Source of the DNA: Streptomyces fumanus
GTDB lineage: Bacteria > Actinomycetota > Actinomycetes > Streptomycetales > Streptomycetaceae
Length of the DNA stretch: 64,000 nt
Assembly (NCBI RefSeq): GCF_014655295.1
Contig: NZ_BNBI01000005.1
Span: 372,001 to 436,000 of the forward strand
Reading direction: 5' to 3'
Below the pieces are notes generated by a model. It was given only the letters and a program-made list of their open reading frames with translations, ran no database searches and was not told the origin of the DNA. Below are positions 1-8,163 of this stretch, in pieces. The number at the start of each line of letters is the position of its first letter. The first letter of the stretch is position 1. Position numbers and translations under genes: made by a program.

Positions 1-1
1 C

Positions 2-262
2 GCCGTGCAGTACCTGTCGATGATGCCCGCGCTGGAGTCCCACACCGCGCTGCGCCGCTCCCGCGTCGACTCCTGGCGCACCCTCGCCACCCCCGAGTGG
101 AACGCCACCCTGCTCGGCGACGCCCGCAGGCCCGAGGCCGAGCGGTACCCGACCGCCGAACTGACCGATCTGGGCGCCAAGCTGCTGGGGCTGACCTCCT
201 GGCACGGGCAGCGCGGCACCGACACGGCCACCGGGGACGGGACATGCGCCGCATCTGCCTGA
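2..262 (+). CDS. C-terminal fragment of an unrecognised protein (5' end outside the window)
   Basis: The frame is open from the left edge to a TGA at 260-262, giving 86 visible residues. GTG at 5 and ATGs at 23 and 26 are present, but none has a clear SD, so I read this as the tail of a longer gene. The visible piece includes LATPEWNATLLGD and LLGLTSWHGQ. I recognise no family. The 3' end overlaps the next gene by 19 bp, which suggests translational coupling and membership of the operon running to 4487. Confidence 0.5.
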   Translation, partial: AVQYLSMMPALESHTALRRSRVDSWRTLATPEWNATLLGDARRPEAERYPTAELTDLGAKLLGLTSWHGQRGTDTATGDGTCAASA

Positions 263-1563
263 CCCTGCCCACCGACCGGTCCTGCCCCGCGACCATCGCG
301 GCCCTCGGCGAGGAGGCGGCGTACGCCGTCGAGCACTTCGACATCGATGTCCGGCTGCTGATCCTCGACTCCTGCCCGCCCCCGGTGTACGCCGAGCACA
401 CCGAGGCCGTCCGGCGCCTGCCCGCCCACCCCCGGATCACCGTCCACCACCTCGACGAGGCCCGCCAGCGGGACTTCCTCGCCGCGGCCGTCGCCCGCTC
501 CGGCCGGGCCAAGCCCGAGCTGCTGCTGGACCTGCTGCTCCCCGACGGCCTGTCCTACGGCGCCTGCACCGACCGCGCCTTCCTCATCGCCGCCGCGCTG
601 GGCTGCGAGTCCGTGCACCGCAGGGACTCCGACAGCCGCTACCAGCGCCTGGACGGCCGTACCGTCTTCCCCGTCCACCACGAACTGCGCACCCTCGGCC
701 ACCGAGCCGCCGACGCCGCGTCCCGGGTCACCGCGACCGACCTGCCGGCCGCGTGCCTGGACCACCGGGTGGCGATGGTGGGCGCCTCCTTCATCGGGGA
801 ACTCTCCGTCGATCTCGCCGAGATCGAGGCCGCCGACCCGGCCGTCTACCACGACGTCGTCGGTCTCTGGGCCCCCGCCCACTGGAGCGCCGAGCGCCGG
901 CGGGAACTGGTCGCGGAGTCCTTCCGGGGCGCGGGCACCGAGCCGTTCACCCACGACCGGTCGCTGCTGACGCTGGTCGACCCGATGCGGGTCGACATGT
1001 GCAACATCGCCTTCCACGGCGTCCACGAACGGGTGCCGCTGCCGCCCGCGCGGGACACCATCGGCAGCGACTACTTCCTCATCCACCTCGTCCACGACGC
1101 CCGGCTGCCCGGCGTCCTGCACAACCGGCACATCGTCAACTACCACACCGGCGAGCGCCGCACCGGCCCCGGCTTCCGCGCCTACCAGCGCCGCTTCGTC
1201 AAGTTCCTGCTGTCGATGCGCTACTTCCACCACGTCTACGACCGGATGGCCGCCGCCGGCGACACCCTCCTGGACGGCTCGGGCCGGGTCCGCGGCGAGG
1301 CCGTCGCCGCGCTGGCCCGGGAGAGCACGGCACTGGACCGGGGCGAGAACACCGCCCGGCTCGACGCCGTCGACACCGCCTACCGGAAACTGGGCGGCCG
1401 GTACGCCGAGGTCGCCGATCTGCTCGCCGCCGACCGGGACCGGCTGCTGGACGAGGCCCGCGACGACATGGCGGACTTCGCGCTGCTCACCGAGGCGTGG
1501 GAAGCGCTGATCGCCGCCGCCCGGGTCACCCCCGTGGCCGCACCCCCGGGCCGGCCCGGGTGA
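244..1563 (+). CDS. DUF6271-like protein, possible GT-A-fold transferase
   Basis: 439 aa. The start is ATG 244, inside the end of the preceding gene, because the N-terminus MRRICLTLPTDRSC matches what I recall of actinobacterial DUF6271 proteins. A longer in-frame extension to 97 is only the antecedent gene read in another frame. The opening beta-strand followed by RLLILDSCPPP, plus FHGVHERVPLPPARDTIGSD near the middle, resembles nucleotide-sugar transferase folds, but no DXD motif is certain. No membrane segment or signal peptide is seen. It overlaps the PLP decarboxylase by 4 bp (GTGA), so the two are probably co-translated. The biochemical role is unknown; placement beside a decarboxylase, an acetyltransferase and an exporter suggests a metabolite-assembly step (inference). 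Confidence 0.6.
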   Translation: MRRICLTLPTDRSCPATIAALGEEAAYAVEHFDIDVRLLILDSCPPPVYAEHTEAVRRLPAHPRITVHHLDEARQRDFLAAAVARSGRAKPELLLDLLLPDGLSYGACTDRAFLIAAALGCESVHRRDSDSRYQRLDGRTVFPVHHELRTLGHRAADAASRVTATDLPAACLDHRVAMVGASFIGELSVDLAEIEAADPAVYHDVVGLWAPAHWSAERRRELVAESFRGAGTEPFTHDRSLLTLVDPMRVDMCNIAFHGVHERVPLPPARDTIGSDYFLIHLVHDARLPGVLHNRHIVNYHTGERRTGPGFRAYQRRFVKFLLSMRYFHHVYDRMAAAGDTLLDGSGRVRGEAVAALARESTALDRGENTARLDAVDTAYRKLGGRYAEVADLLAADRDRLLDEARDDMADFALLTEAWEALIAAARVTPVAAPPGRPG

Positions 1564-2744
1564 GCCCCGCGCCGACCGCCCCGCTGGCCGCCGCCCTCGC
1601 CGCCGCCGACACCGACCGCATCGTCCTGGACCTGGACGGCATCGCCCGCCGACACCGCGCCCTGCGCCGCGAACTGCCGGGCGTCCGGGTGCGGTTCGCG
1701 ATGAAGGCGTGCCCGGTCGACGAGGTGATCGCCACCCTCGCCAGGGAAGGCGCCGGGGTCGACGCGGCGAGCCCGGCCGAGATCCGGCAGGCGCTGCGGG
1801 CCGGGGTGCCGGCCGCCCGGACGCACTACGGCAACACCGTCAAGTCGGACCGGGACATCGCCGCCGCGCACCGGCTCGGCGTACGCCTGTTCGCCACCGA
1901 CAGTGCCGAGGACGTGGCCGCCCTCGCCGTGCACGCCCCCGGCGCCCGGGTGTTCTGCCGGGTGGCGACCGGGGGAGAGGGCGCGCTGTGGGGGCTGAGC
2001 CACAAGTTCGGCTGCCCGCCCGCCGAGGCCGTCCGGGTCCTGGCCCGCGCCCGCGACCTGGGCCTGGTGCCGGCCGGCCTCTCCGTGCACGTCGGCTCCC
2101 AGCAGATGACCGCCGAGGCGTGGCGGTCCGCCCTGGACGACCTGGGCGGGGTGCTGCGCGCCCTGGACCGGCGCGGCATCCGGGCCGGCCTGGTCAACCT
2201 CGGCGGCGGCCTGCCCGCCACCGGCTACCTCGACCGGCGCGGCGACCCCCTCGACCCGCCGCTGGACAAGATCTTCGCGGTGATCCGGGAGGGCATGGCC
2301 GACCTGCGCCGGATCCACGGCGGCCCCCTGGAGTTCCTCGTCGAACCCGGCCGCCACCTCGTCGCCGACCACGGCGCCGTCCGCGCCCACGTCGCCCGCC
2401 TCGCCCGCCGCCGGGACCCGGACGGCACCCCCCGGCACTGGCTCTACCTGAGCTGCGGCAAGTTCAACGGGCTGTACGAGATGGACGCCCTGCAGTACCC
2501 GCTGGTCTTCCCCGGCCACCCCGGCGGCCCCCGCGTCCCGGCCGTCGTCGCCGGACCCACCTGCGACAGCGACGACGCCTACGCCCACCGGGAGGGCCTG
2601 GTCCAGGTGCCCGCGGCGCTGGCCTCCGGCGACCCGGTCTGGGTGCTGTCCTGCGGCGCCTACTCCACCAGCTACATGACCCGCGGCTTCAACGGCATCG
2701 CCCCGCTGCCGTACACCGTCACCGGAGGCGGCGCCGATGAGTGA
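1560..2744 (+). CDS. PLP-dependent group IV decarboxylase (ornithine/diaminopimelate type)
   Basis: 394 aa, GTG start in a GTGA overlap with the previous stop. This is an alanine-racemase-fold PLP enzyme. RFAMKAC places the Schiff-base lysine at about residue 49, followed by HVGSQQ, a glycine-rich phosphate-binding NLGGGLP, EPGRHLV, and GPTCDSDD with the active-site cysteine at about residue 335. GPTCDS is the form seen in ornithine/lysine decarboxylases, whereas DAP decarboxylases usually have CESGD, so a basic or modified amino acid substrate is favoured. Length fits the family (about 390-430). Product is expected to be an amine that the adjacent GNAT could acylate and the MFS export. Substrate specificity cannot be read from sequence alone. 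Confidence 0.88.
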   Translation: MSPAPTAPLAAALAAADTDRIVLDLDGIARRHRALRRELPGVRVRFAMKACPVDEVIATLAREGAGVDAASPAEIRQALRAGVPAARTHYGNTVKSDRDIAAAHRLGVRLFATDSAEDVAALAVHAPGARVFCRVATGGEGALWGLSHKFGCPPAEAVRVLARARDLGLVPAGLSVHVGSQQMTAEAWRSALDDLGGVLRALDRRGIRAGLVNLGGGLPATGYLDRRGDPLDPPLDKIFAVIREGMADLRRIHGGPLEFLVEPGRHLVADHGAVRAHVARLARRRDPDGTPRHWLYLSCGKFNGLYEMDALQYPLVFPGHPGGPRVPAVVAGPTCDSDDAYAHREGLVQVPAALASGDPVWVLSCGAYSTSYMTRGFNGIAPLPYTVTGGGADE

Positions 2745-3288
2745 CACCGTGGCGGTACGGCACCTCGCCGACCGCGACTGGGACGCCGTGACGGCCCTGG
2801 AGCACGACGCCTACGCCGGGCTCGGCCTGTCCGAGGGGCGGGCCGCGCTGCAGTCCCGGGCGGCCGCCTCGCCCGGCACCTGCTTCGTCCTCGACGTGGG
2901 CGGCCGGACCGCCGGGTACCTGCTGGCCCTGCCCTACCCGGAGTTCCGGTGCCCGGAGCTGGGCCGGGCGGAGCCGGCCGCCCGCACCGGCGGCAACCTC
3001 CATCTGCACGACATCGTCGTCGCGCCCGCCCTGCGCCGCCGGGGCCTGGGCCGGCTCCTGCTCGGGCGGCTCACCGGCACCGCCCGGGCCCGCGGCGACC
3101 GGCGGATCTCCCTGGTCGCCGTGGGCGGCAGCGACCGGTTCTGGTCCGCGCGGGGCTTCACCGCCCACCCCGGCGTCGCCCCCGCCGACGGCTACGGCCC
3201 CGGCGCCGTCTACATGTCCCGGCCGGTGCCGGCCGCCCGGCCCGGACCGGCCGGGCCGCCCGCCCCGACCCTGCGTGAAGTGAGCTGA
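2737..3288 (+). CDS. GNAT family N-acetyltransferase
   Basis: 183 aa. ATG 2737 overlaps the decarboxylase stop by 8 bp. The GNAT core is visible: a substrate-side strand LHLHDIVVAPALRRRGLGRLLL, in which RRRGLGRLLL is the acetyl-CoA pyrophosphate-binding Q/RxxGxG/A loop, and SARGFTAHP towards the C-terminus. The last 30 residues are a Pro/Ala/Gly-rich tail without domain character. Being sandwiched between an amine-forming decarboxylase and an efflux protein in a tightly overlapping operon suggests it N-acylates the amine product. That is inference; many GNATs act on unrelated substrates. Confidence 0.82.
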   Translation: MSDTVAVRHLADRDWDAVTALEHDAYAGLGLSEGRAALQSRAAASPGTCFVLDVGGRTAGYLLALPYPEFRCPELGRAEPAARTGGNLHLHDIVVAPALRRRGLGRLLLGRLTGTARARGDRRISLVAVGGSDRFWSARGFTAHPGVAPADGYGPGAVYMSRPVPAARPGPAGPPAPTLREVS

Positions 3289-4487
3289 TGCGCGTGTTCC
3301 GACTCCACGACCCCTACCACCGCGGTCAGTCGGCGATCGCCGCGCTGTTCTGCTCGCTCGGCTTCCAGTACGCCACCTGGGCGGCCCGCATCCCCGACCT
3401 GAAGAACGGCCTCGCCCTGTCCGCCGCCGAGGTCGGGGTGCTGCTGATGGCCGCCGGGGTCGGCGCGGCGGCCTCCTTCCCGCTGGTGGCCTGGCTGATG
3501 CGCCGCCTGGGCTCGCGGAAGCTGGCCCTGCTCTCCCAGCTCTGCCTCGCCCTGCTGCTGCTCGCGCTGGCCGCGGCGCCCTCGTACCCCGTGGCGCTGC
3601 TGGTGATGTGCGTCGACGGGGTCCTCGTGGGGTGCCTCAACGTGGCCATGAACGCGCAGGGCGCGGCCCTGGAGGCCCGCTACGGGCGCACCACCATGGC
3701 CAAACTGCACGCCGTCTTCAGCGCCGGTTCCCTGCTCGCCGCGCTGGTCGCCTCCGCCCTGCACGCGGTCACCTCCTCGGTCACGGCCCACTTCGCGGTG
3801 GCCGTCGCCCTGCTGCTGGCGCTGGGCGCGGGCGCCCGCACCGGGCTGCTCACCGAGGACCCGCCGGAGCCGGCCGCGGCCGGGATGCGGGAGCGGCGCC
3901 GCCGGCGGATGCCGAGCCGGATCACCCTGTGGATGTGCTGTGCCATGGCCTTCGGCACGGTCGCCGAGGGCGCCATGAACGACTGGTCCGCGCTCTATCT
4001 GAAGGACGTGGCCGAGGCGTCGGACGGACTCGCCCCGCTGGGCATCGCCGTGGTGTCCGGCGCGATGCTGGTCGCCCGGCTCTTCGCCGACCGGTGGCGC
4101 AGCCGCTGGGGCGACCGGCGGGTGGTCCTCCTGGGCAGCGCCCTGGCCGGCGGCGCGCTCGCGCTCGCGCTGGCCGGCGGGGGCGTGCTGCCGGCCCTGG
4201 CCGGTTTCGCCTGCGTCGGCCTGGGCATCGCCGCCGTCACCCCGTGCGTGTACGCCGCCGCGGCCCGGGCGGGCTCGGACGCGCTCACCCTGGTCGCCGC
4301 CATGGGCACCACCGGGCTGCTGGCCGGGCCGCCGCTGATCGGCTTCGTCGCCAACGCCGCTTCCCTCACCTGGGGCATGGCGGCGGTCGCCGTCTCGGCG
4401 CTGGTCGTCGCGGTGTGCGCCACCCGCATCCGCTGGGAACCGGCCCCGGCGGCGGCACCCGCCGTGCCGGCCCCGGGCGGCGGGTGA
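3288..4487 (+). CDS. MFS transporter
   Basis: 399 aa, about 12 predicted membrane segments, start ATG 3288 overlapping the upstream stop by one base (TGATG). N-terminal features such as FQYATWAARIPDLK and a loop with WLMRRLGSRK resemble the FucP/YbjJ-like (PF07690) branch of MFS permeases that recur in actinobacteria. The DGVLVGCLNVAMNAQG stretch in segment 4 is typical of this group. Last gene of the operon. The next gene on the opposite strand ends 7 bp away, leaving almost no room for a terminator. It probably exports the product of the cassette or an intermediate; direction and substrate are inferred from context. Confidence 0.85.
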   Translation: MRVFRLHDPYHRGQSAIAALFCSLGFQYATWAARIPDLKNGLALSAAEVGVLLMAAGVGAAASFPLVAWLMRRLGSRKLALLSQLCLALLLLALAAAPSYPVALLVMCVDGVLVGCLNVAMNAQGAALEARYGRTTMAKLHAVFSAGSLLAALVASALHAVTSSVTAHFAVAVALLLALGAGARTGLLTEDPPEPAAAGMRERRRRRMPSRITLWMCCAMAFGTVAEGAMNDWSALYLKDVAEASDGLAPLGIAVVSGAMLVARLFADRWRSRWGDRRVVLLGSALAGGALALALAGGGVLPALAGFACVGLGIAAVTPCVYAAAARAGSDALTLVAAMGTTGLLAGPPLIGFVANAASLTWGMAAVAVSALVVAVCATRIRWEPAPAAAPAVPAPGGG

Positions 4488-4494
4488 GCGGGGG

Positions 4495-5247
4495 TCAGCG
4501 GGCCAGCGCGGCCGCCGGGCCCATCACGACGACCGGCCGCGCGGCCGGGTCCAGGGCCCGCAGCAGGGCGCGCATGTGCAACCGGGCCAGGGACACGCAC
4601 GCGTTGGTCGGCCCGCCGTGGTCGACGTGGATCCACACCCCGCCGCCCCGGTCCTCGCCCAGCGGACGCTCCTTGTCCAGCGGTGTGGTGCCCCGTACGC
4701 GGTTGTAGTCGACGGCCACCACGTAGTCGAAGGAGCCCTCCAGCGGCTCGCCGACGTGCCCGGTGCCGTCGATGGAGAAGTCCGGGCTCTCGTCGTACGG
4801 CAGCCGGGTGTCCGGGTCGGGCAGCCGGCCCCCGGCGTCGCTGAGCGTGAACACCCCGATGGGGGTGCGCAGATCGCCGGCCCAGTGGTCCCGGGTCCAG
4901 CCGCGCAGCCCGTTGTGCGCGGGCCAGGGCCCCGCGGCCCGCCGCCAGCCGCCGCCCGGCTCCCGCTGGTACAGCTCCGCCCGCGCCCGGTTGCCGTCCG
5001 TCGTGGTGCCCCGCACCAGCAGCACCTGCCGGGTGGCCGCCGGGATCTCCGAGCGCGTCCGGGGACCCAGCCCGGGCAGCGGCCGTGCGGCCGGGCTCGG
5101 CGGCGCCGGGCGGCCCGACACCGGCCCGGAGGGCGAGGGCGTGCCCTTGGCGGCGGCACCCCGCTGCTCCTTGGCGCAGCCGGTCCCCAGCATGCCGGTG
5201 CACACCAGGGCGCTGATCCCCACCGCGAGGGCTTTCCTCAAGGTCAT
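4495..5247 (-). CDS. L,D-transpeptidase (YkuD domain) lipoprotein
   Basis: 250 aa. The start is ATG 5247, preceded by GGAGGT at suitable spacing. The N-terminus has a lipoprotein signal ending in the lipobox LGTGC (Cys 24), then a Pro/Ser-rich spacer. The C-terminal half carries the YkuD fold: RTPIGVFTL and the active-site block HVDHGGPTNACVSL with the catalytic cysteine at about residue 217. The usual Ser/Thr-X-Gly-Cys is TNAC here, so the residue before Cys is Ala rather than Gly. Expected to act on the outer face of the membrane, forming 3-3 peptidoglycan cross-links or attaching proteins. Monocistronic, divergent from the flavin monooxygenase gene across a 198-bp intergenic region. Confidence 0.85.
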   Translation of the reverse strand: MTLRKALAVGISALVCTGMLGTGCAKEQRGAAAKGTPSPSGPVSGRPAPPSPAARPLPGLGPRTRSEIPAATRQVLLVRGTTTDGNRARAELYQREPGGGWRRAAGPWPAHNGLRGWTRDHWAGDLRTPIGVFTLSDAGGRLPDPDTRLPYDESPDFSIDGTGHVGEPLEGSFDYVVAVDYNRVRGTTPLDKERPLGEDRGGGVWIHVDHGGPTNACVSLARLHMRALLRALDPAARPVVVMGPAAALAR

Positions 5248-5445
5248 GCCAACCTCCGACTCCGTGCGCGTCCACGTCATTGCTTGACCGCTGAGCGCCC
5301 CGGGTTCCCCGCCGCCAGTCCCGCCTCCCCCGAAGGGAGCAATCGGCAAACAGTGACCAGGGACACGTCTGTTTGATCCTGATTCTGGTGTGCGGGAAGT
5401 GGCGGATGGGCAGTGACTGCGTGATCGGGGGGAGGACGGTGAACC

Positions 5446-6759
5446 ATGTGGGGGAAAAGCGTGCGCGTGTGTGTGATCGGTGCGGGTCTGTCGGGGCTGG
5501 CGGCGGCACATGCCCTCAAGGAGCGCGGCATCGACTTCGTCTGCCTGGAGAAGGCCCCGGACGTCGGCGGGGTCTGGCGCCAACCGGGCACCGGTGAGCG
5601 CGGACCGGGCTACCGGTCGCTGCACCTGAACACGGCCAAGGACCTGACCGCCTACGCCGACTTCCCGATGCCGGCCGAGTACCCCCTCTACCCCCGGCAC
5701 AGCGAGGTCGCCGCCTACCTGCGGTCCTTCGCCGAGTGGGCCGGGGTCCTCGGCCACGTGGAGACCCGTACCGAGGTGCGGTCCGTCCGGCAGGACCCGG
5801 ACGGCACCTGGACCGTCGTCAGCGCCGACGCGCGCGGCCGGACCGCCACCCGGCGGTTCGCGCACGTCGTCGTCGCCTCCGGGCACCACACCGAGCCCGC
5901 CCTGCCCGACCCGCTGCCGCCGGGCCACGACACCTTCACCGGCACCGTGCTGCACGCCCTCGACTACCACGACGGCGCCGACTTCACCGGCCGGCGCGTG
6001 GTGGTCGTCGGCCTCGGCGCCTCCGCCGTGGACATCGCCGCCGACCTCTCCCGGCACGCCGCGCGGACCGTCCTCTCGGTCCGCCGGGGCCTGCACATCG
6101 TGCCCAAGCAGCTCTACGGCCTGTCGGTCGACCAGATCGCCGAGGCCCCCTGGTTCCAGGCGATGACCTTCGAGGAGCAGCGCCGCTTCTGCGAGCGCGC
6201 CCTGCACGTCGCGCGCGGCAACCTGGCCGACTACGGCCTGCCCGAGCCGGACCACCCCCTGTTCTCCTCGGCCGTCACCATCTCCGACGAGATCCTCAGC
6301 CGCATCCGGCACGGCGCCGTGCTGCCCCGGCCCGCGATCGCGTCCTTCGACGGGCCCCGGGTGCGGTTCGCCGACGGCAGCGCCGAGGAGGCCGACGCGG
6401 TGGTCTACTGCACCGGCTACCACATGGCGTTCCCCTTCCTGCCCGAGGGCTGCCCCGTCGCCGCGGACGGCTCGGTCCGGCTCTACAAGCGGGTGGTGGC
6501 GCCGGACCGGCCCGGCCTGTACTTCGTCGGGCTGGTGCGCCCGGTCGGGGCGATCACCCGGCTGGTCGAGGCCCAGTCCCGGTGGGTGGCGGGCCTGGTC
6601 GCCGGCGACAGCGCGCTGCCCTCGGCCGAGGTGATGCGCGCGGAGGTCACCGAGTACCTCGCGGGCATCACCCGGCGGTACGGCCGCACCCGGGGCGCCT
6701 CCATCCAGGTCGACGTGGGCCCGTACCTGGGCCAACTGCGCGAAGTGATCGGCGTCTAA
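5446..6759 (+). CDS. Flavin-containing monooxygenase, probable prenyl-tryptophan aldoxime-forming enzyme
   Basis: 437 aa, ATG 5446 with GGAGGA about 9 bp upstream. Two Rossmann motifs are seen: GAGLSG (residues 12-17) for FAD and GLGASA (about 189-194) for NADPH. Between them is [11 protein letters not shown] (164-174), an exact fit to the FMO fingerprint FxGxxxHxxxF/Y. It is convergent with a DMATS prenyltransferase 56 bp away. In S. coelicolor an adjacent FMO/DMATS pair (SCO7468/SCO7467) turns L-Trp into 5-dimethylallyl-Trp and then its acetaldoxime, leading to 5-dimethylallylindole-3-acetonitrile. I infer the same role here because no tryptophanase gene, the partner in the aldehyde-forming variant, is present. 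Orthology should be confirmed by identity. Confidence 0.87.
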   Translation: MWGKSVRVCVIGAGLSGLAAAHALKERGIDFVCLEKAPDVGGVWRQPGTGERGPGYRSLHLNTAKDLTAYADFPMPAEYPLYPRHSEVAAYLRSFAEWAGVLGHVETRTEVRSVRQDPDGTWTVVSADARGRTATRRFAHVVVASGHHTEPALPDPLPPGHDTFTGTVLHALDYHDGADFTGRRVVVVGLGASAVDIAADLSRHAARTVLSVRRGLHIVPKQLYGLSVDQIAEAPWFQAMTFEEQRRFCERALHVARGNLADYGLPEPDHPLFSSAVTISDEILSRIRHGAVLPRPAIASFDGPRVRFADGSAEEADAVVYCTGYHMAFPFLPEGCPVAADGSVRLYKRVVAPDRPGLYFVGLVRPVGAITRLVEAQSRWVAGLVAGDSALPSAEVMRAEVTEYLAGITRRYGRTRGASIQVDVGPYLGQLREVIGV

Positions 6760-6770
6760 CCTCCGGACGA

Positions 6771-6805
6771 GGAGGGCTCCCGGCGCGGTCCGCCGGGAGC
6801 CCCCT
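6771..6805. terminator. Bidirectional hairpin terminator between convergent FMO and prenyltransferase
   Basis: A 12-bp perfect stem (6774-6785 paired with 6791-6802, GGGCTCCCGGCG/CGCCGGGAGCCC) with a 5-nt loop lies in the 55-bp gap between two converging stops. Flanking GAG/CTC bases extend it. There is no U-tract, as is usual for Streptomyces terminators. Confidence 0.7.
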
Positions 6806-6814
6806 CGCCCGTGC

Positions 6815-7954
6815 TCAGCCCCGCAGGGCCCCGGCCGGACGGAACGCCGCCGGCTCCGGCGGCCGGACCGCGTACGCCTCGCAGGACAGGTACGCCGTCA
6901 CCCGGGGCGCCCGGCCCCGCTGGTGGGCCAGCGCCAGGTAGGCGATCAGCCCCACCCCGTCCTCCGGGCGCCGCCCGGTGAGCGCCGACAGCGCCCGCGG
7001 CAGCGGGGACGGATCGATGCCGTACCGGCGCAGCAGGACCGTCGCCCGGGCCAGGGCCTCGCCGTCGTGCCCGGCGTAGTCCCGCACCGGGACGTGCAGC
7101 GTGAAGCCGGCCGGGGCCGCGCTGCCGGTGAAGGCGTGGCAGGTCAGCGCCGGGCGCCGGTCGAGGCGGAGCTCCCCGGGTGCCGCGCCCGGTCCGGCGG
7201 CGGCCGTGCGGAAGAAGTCCTCGACCACGGCCGGATCGGGCCCGCCGGCGGCCGCGGCCAGCAGCCCCGCCCGGCCGGGCGTCAGCCCCTCGTGCCGGAG
7301 GTAGACCTTCACCCGGGGCTCGGCCCAGTCCCCGAGGTCCAGCGCCAGGAACGGGTACCCGTCGGCCTCGGGCAGGGCCGCGGCGGCCCGTGCGTGCCCG
7401 AGCCGGCCCAGCGCCCGGCGCACCGTCGCGGCGGCACGTCCGGCGCCGGAGGCCGAGGGGTTGAGGTAGACCTTGACCCGGGGCACGCCTCCCGGCCGCA
7501 GTTCCAGCGCGCACCACAGCGCCAGCGGGCCGTGCGGTACGGGGGGCAGGAACAGGTCCTCGACCGCGTCGAGGGAGTCGGTGCCGAACCGCCACCGCCG
7601 GGCCAGCGACCGCACCGCGGCGAGTCCGGCGCGGCCGTTGCGAGCCAGGCTGCCTGCGCCGCAGCCCGGTTCCAGCAGCACCCGCAGGGCGGGGGCCGCG
7701 CCCGGCCGGAAGGAGAGGGAGAACTCCACGGGCGTGTGGTCGTCGGAGAGGAAGGTGCGGTTCGGGGGCCCCAGGTCCAGGGGCCGCGCGGCCACGGTGC
7801 CGAGCGCCTCGGTCAGCACGCCGGCGTAACCGCCGGCGTCGGCGTCGGACAGTCCCGCGACCGCGCCCAGTCTTCGCAACTGGCCGCCGGTGAGGGCGCC
7901 GAGCGTCGGCGCGCCCGGGGGGCCGCCGTCCCCGGTGGGGCCGGCGGCGGTCAC
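6815..7954 (-). CDS. DMATS-type indole (tryptophan) prenyltransferase
   Basis: 379 aa, GTG 7954. The ABBA-barrel signature repeats of DMATS enzymes are visible: an early ...DDHTPVEFSLSF (acidic residue that binds the indole nitrogen), then PRVKVYLNP, EPRVKVYLRHEG and PRVTAYLSCEAY, whose Lys/Tyr pairs bind the diphosphate of DMAPP. Bacterial family members are about 370-400 aa, so this is full length. The expected reaction is Mg-independent dimethylallylation of L-Trp on the indole ring. Context with the FMO suggests C5 attack, but regiochemistry cannot be read by eye. The start codon overlaps the stop of a 36-codon ORF (GTGA), so translation is probably coupled to that small ORF. Confidence 0.9.
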   Translation of the reverse strand: MTAAGPTGDGGPPGAPTLGALTGGQLRRLGAVAGLSDADAGGYAGVLTEALGTVAARPLDLGPPNRTFLSDDHTPVEFSLSFRPGAAPALRVLLEPGCGAGSLARNGRAGLAAVRSLARRWRFGTDSLDAVEDLFLPPVPHGPLALWCALELRPGGVPRVKVYLNPSASGAGRAAATVRRALGRLGHARAAAALPEADGYPFLALDLGDWAEPRVKVYLRHEGLTPGRAGLLAAAAGGPDPAVVEDFFRTAAAGPGAAPGELRLDRRPALTCHAFTGSAAPAGFTLHVPVRDYAGHDGEALARATVLLRRYGIDPSPLPRALSALTGRRPEDGVGLIAYLALAHQRGRAPRVTAYLSCEAYAVRPPEPAAFRPAGALRG

Positions 7955-8061
7955 CGGGCCGCCCGGCGGCGCCCGGGGCGGACAAAGGGATACCCGCCCC
8001 GGGGGGCGGGTATCCGGCAGGTCACCGGCAGGAAAGCGGCGTCCATGGATATGTGGTCCAC
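7951..8061 (-). CDS. 36-aa leader-like peptide coupled to the prenyltransferase
   Basis: A previously easy-to-miss small ORF. GTG 8061 is preceded by AAAGGAGGTGCC, one of the best SD sequences in the window, and its TGA (7951-7953) overlaps the prenyltransferase GTG in a GTGA junction. The peptide begins MDHISMDAAFLPVTCRIPAP and ends in an Arg-rich tail. It contains no Trp, one Cys and one Tyr. Its codons 16-25 lie in a perfect 13-bp hairpin. I infer a regulatory or coupling leader. A substrate-peptide role is conceivable (Tyr is a DMATS-compatible residue) but unsupported. I know no family for it. Confidence 0.6.
   Translation of the reverse strand: MDHISMDAAFLPVTCRIPAPRGGYPFVRPGRRRAAR
7988..8015. 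repeat. Perfect 13-bp stem-loop inside the leader ORF
   Basis: GGATACCCGCCCC (7988-8000), two G, then GGGGCGGGTATCC (8003-8015). On the minus-strand transcript it sits inside the small ORF, about 35 nt upstream of the prenyltransferase start and its ribosome entry region. It would be very stable RNA and could block readthrough or reinitiation unless a ribosome is translating the ORF. The position fits attenuation or coupling, not ordinary termination. Confidence 0.7.
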
Positions 8062-8163
8062 GGCACCTCCTTTGCGTGTAAGCAACTCGAATGCCGCGTT
8101 GCTCACTACCCCTGCCGTTGAACGGTTATGCGAAAGGGGCTGGTTGGGAGGCTGTTGCGCGCG

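Noticed and set aside
4495..6735. A 746-codon minus-strand frame spanning the flavin monooxygenase gene
   Set aside because: The upstream two-thirds is antisense to an intact FMO with all its motifs. The real L,D-transpeptidase begins at 5247 after an SD.
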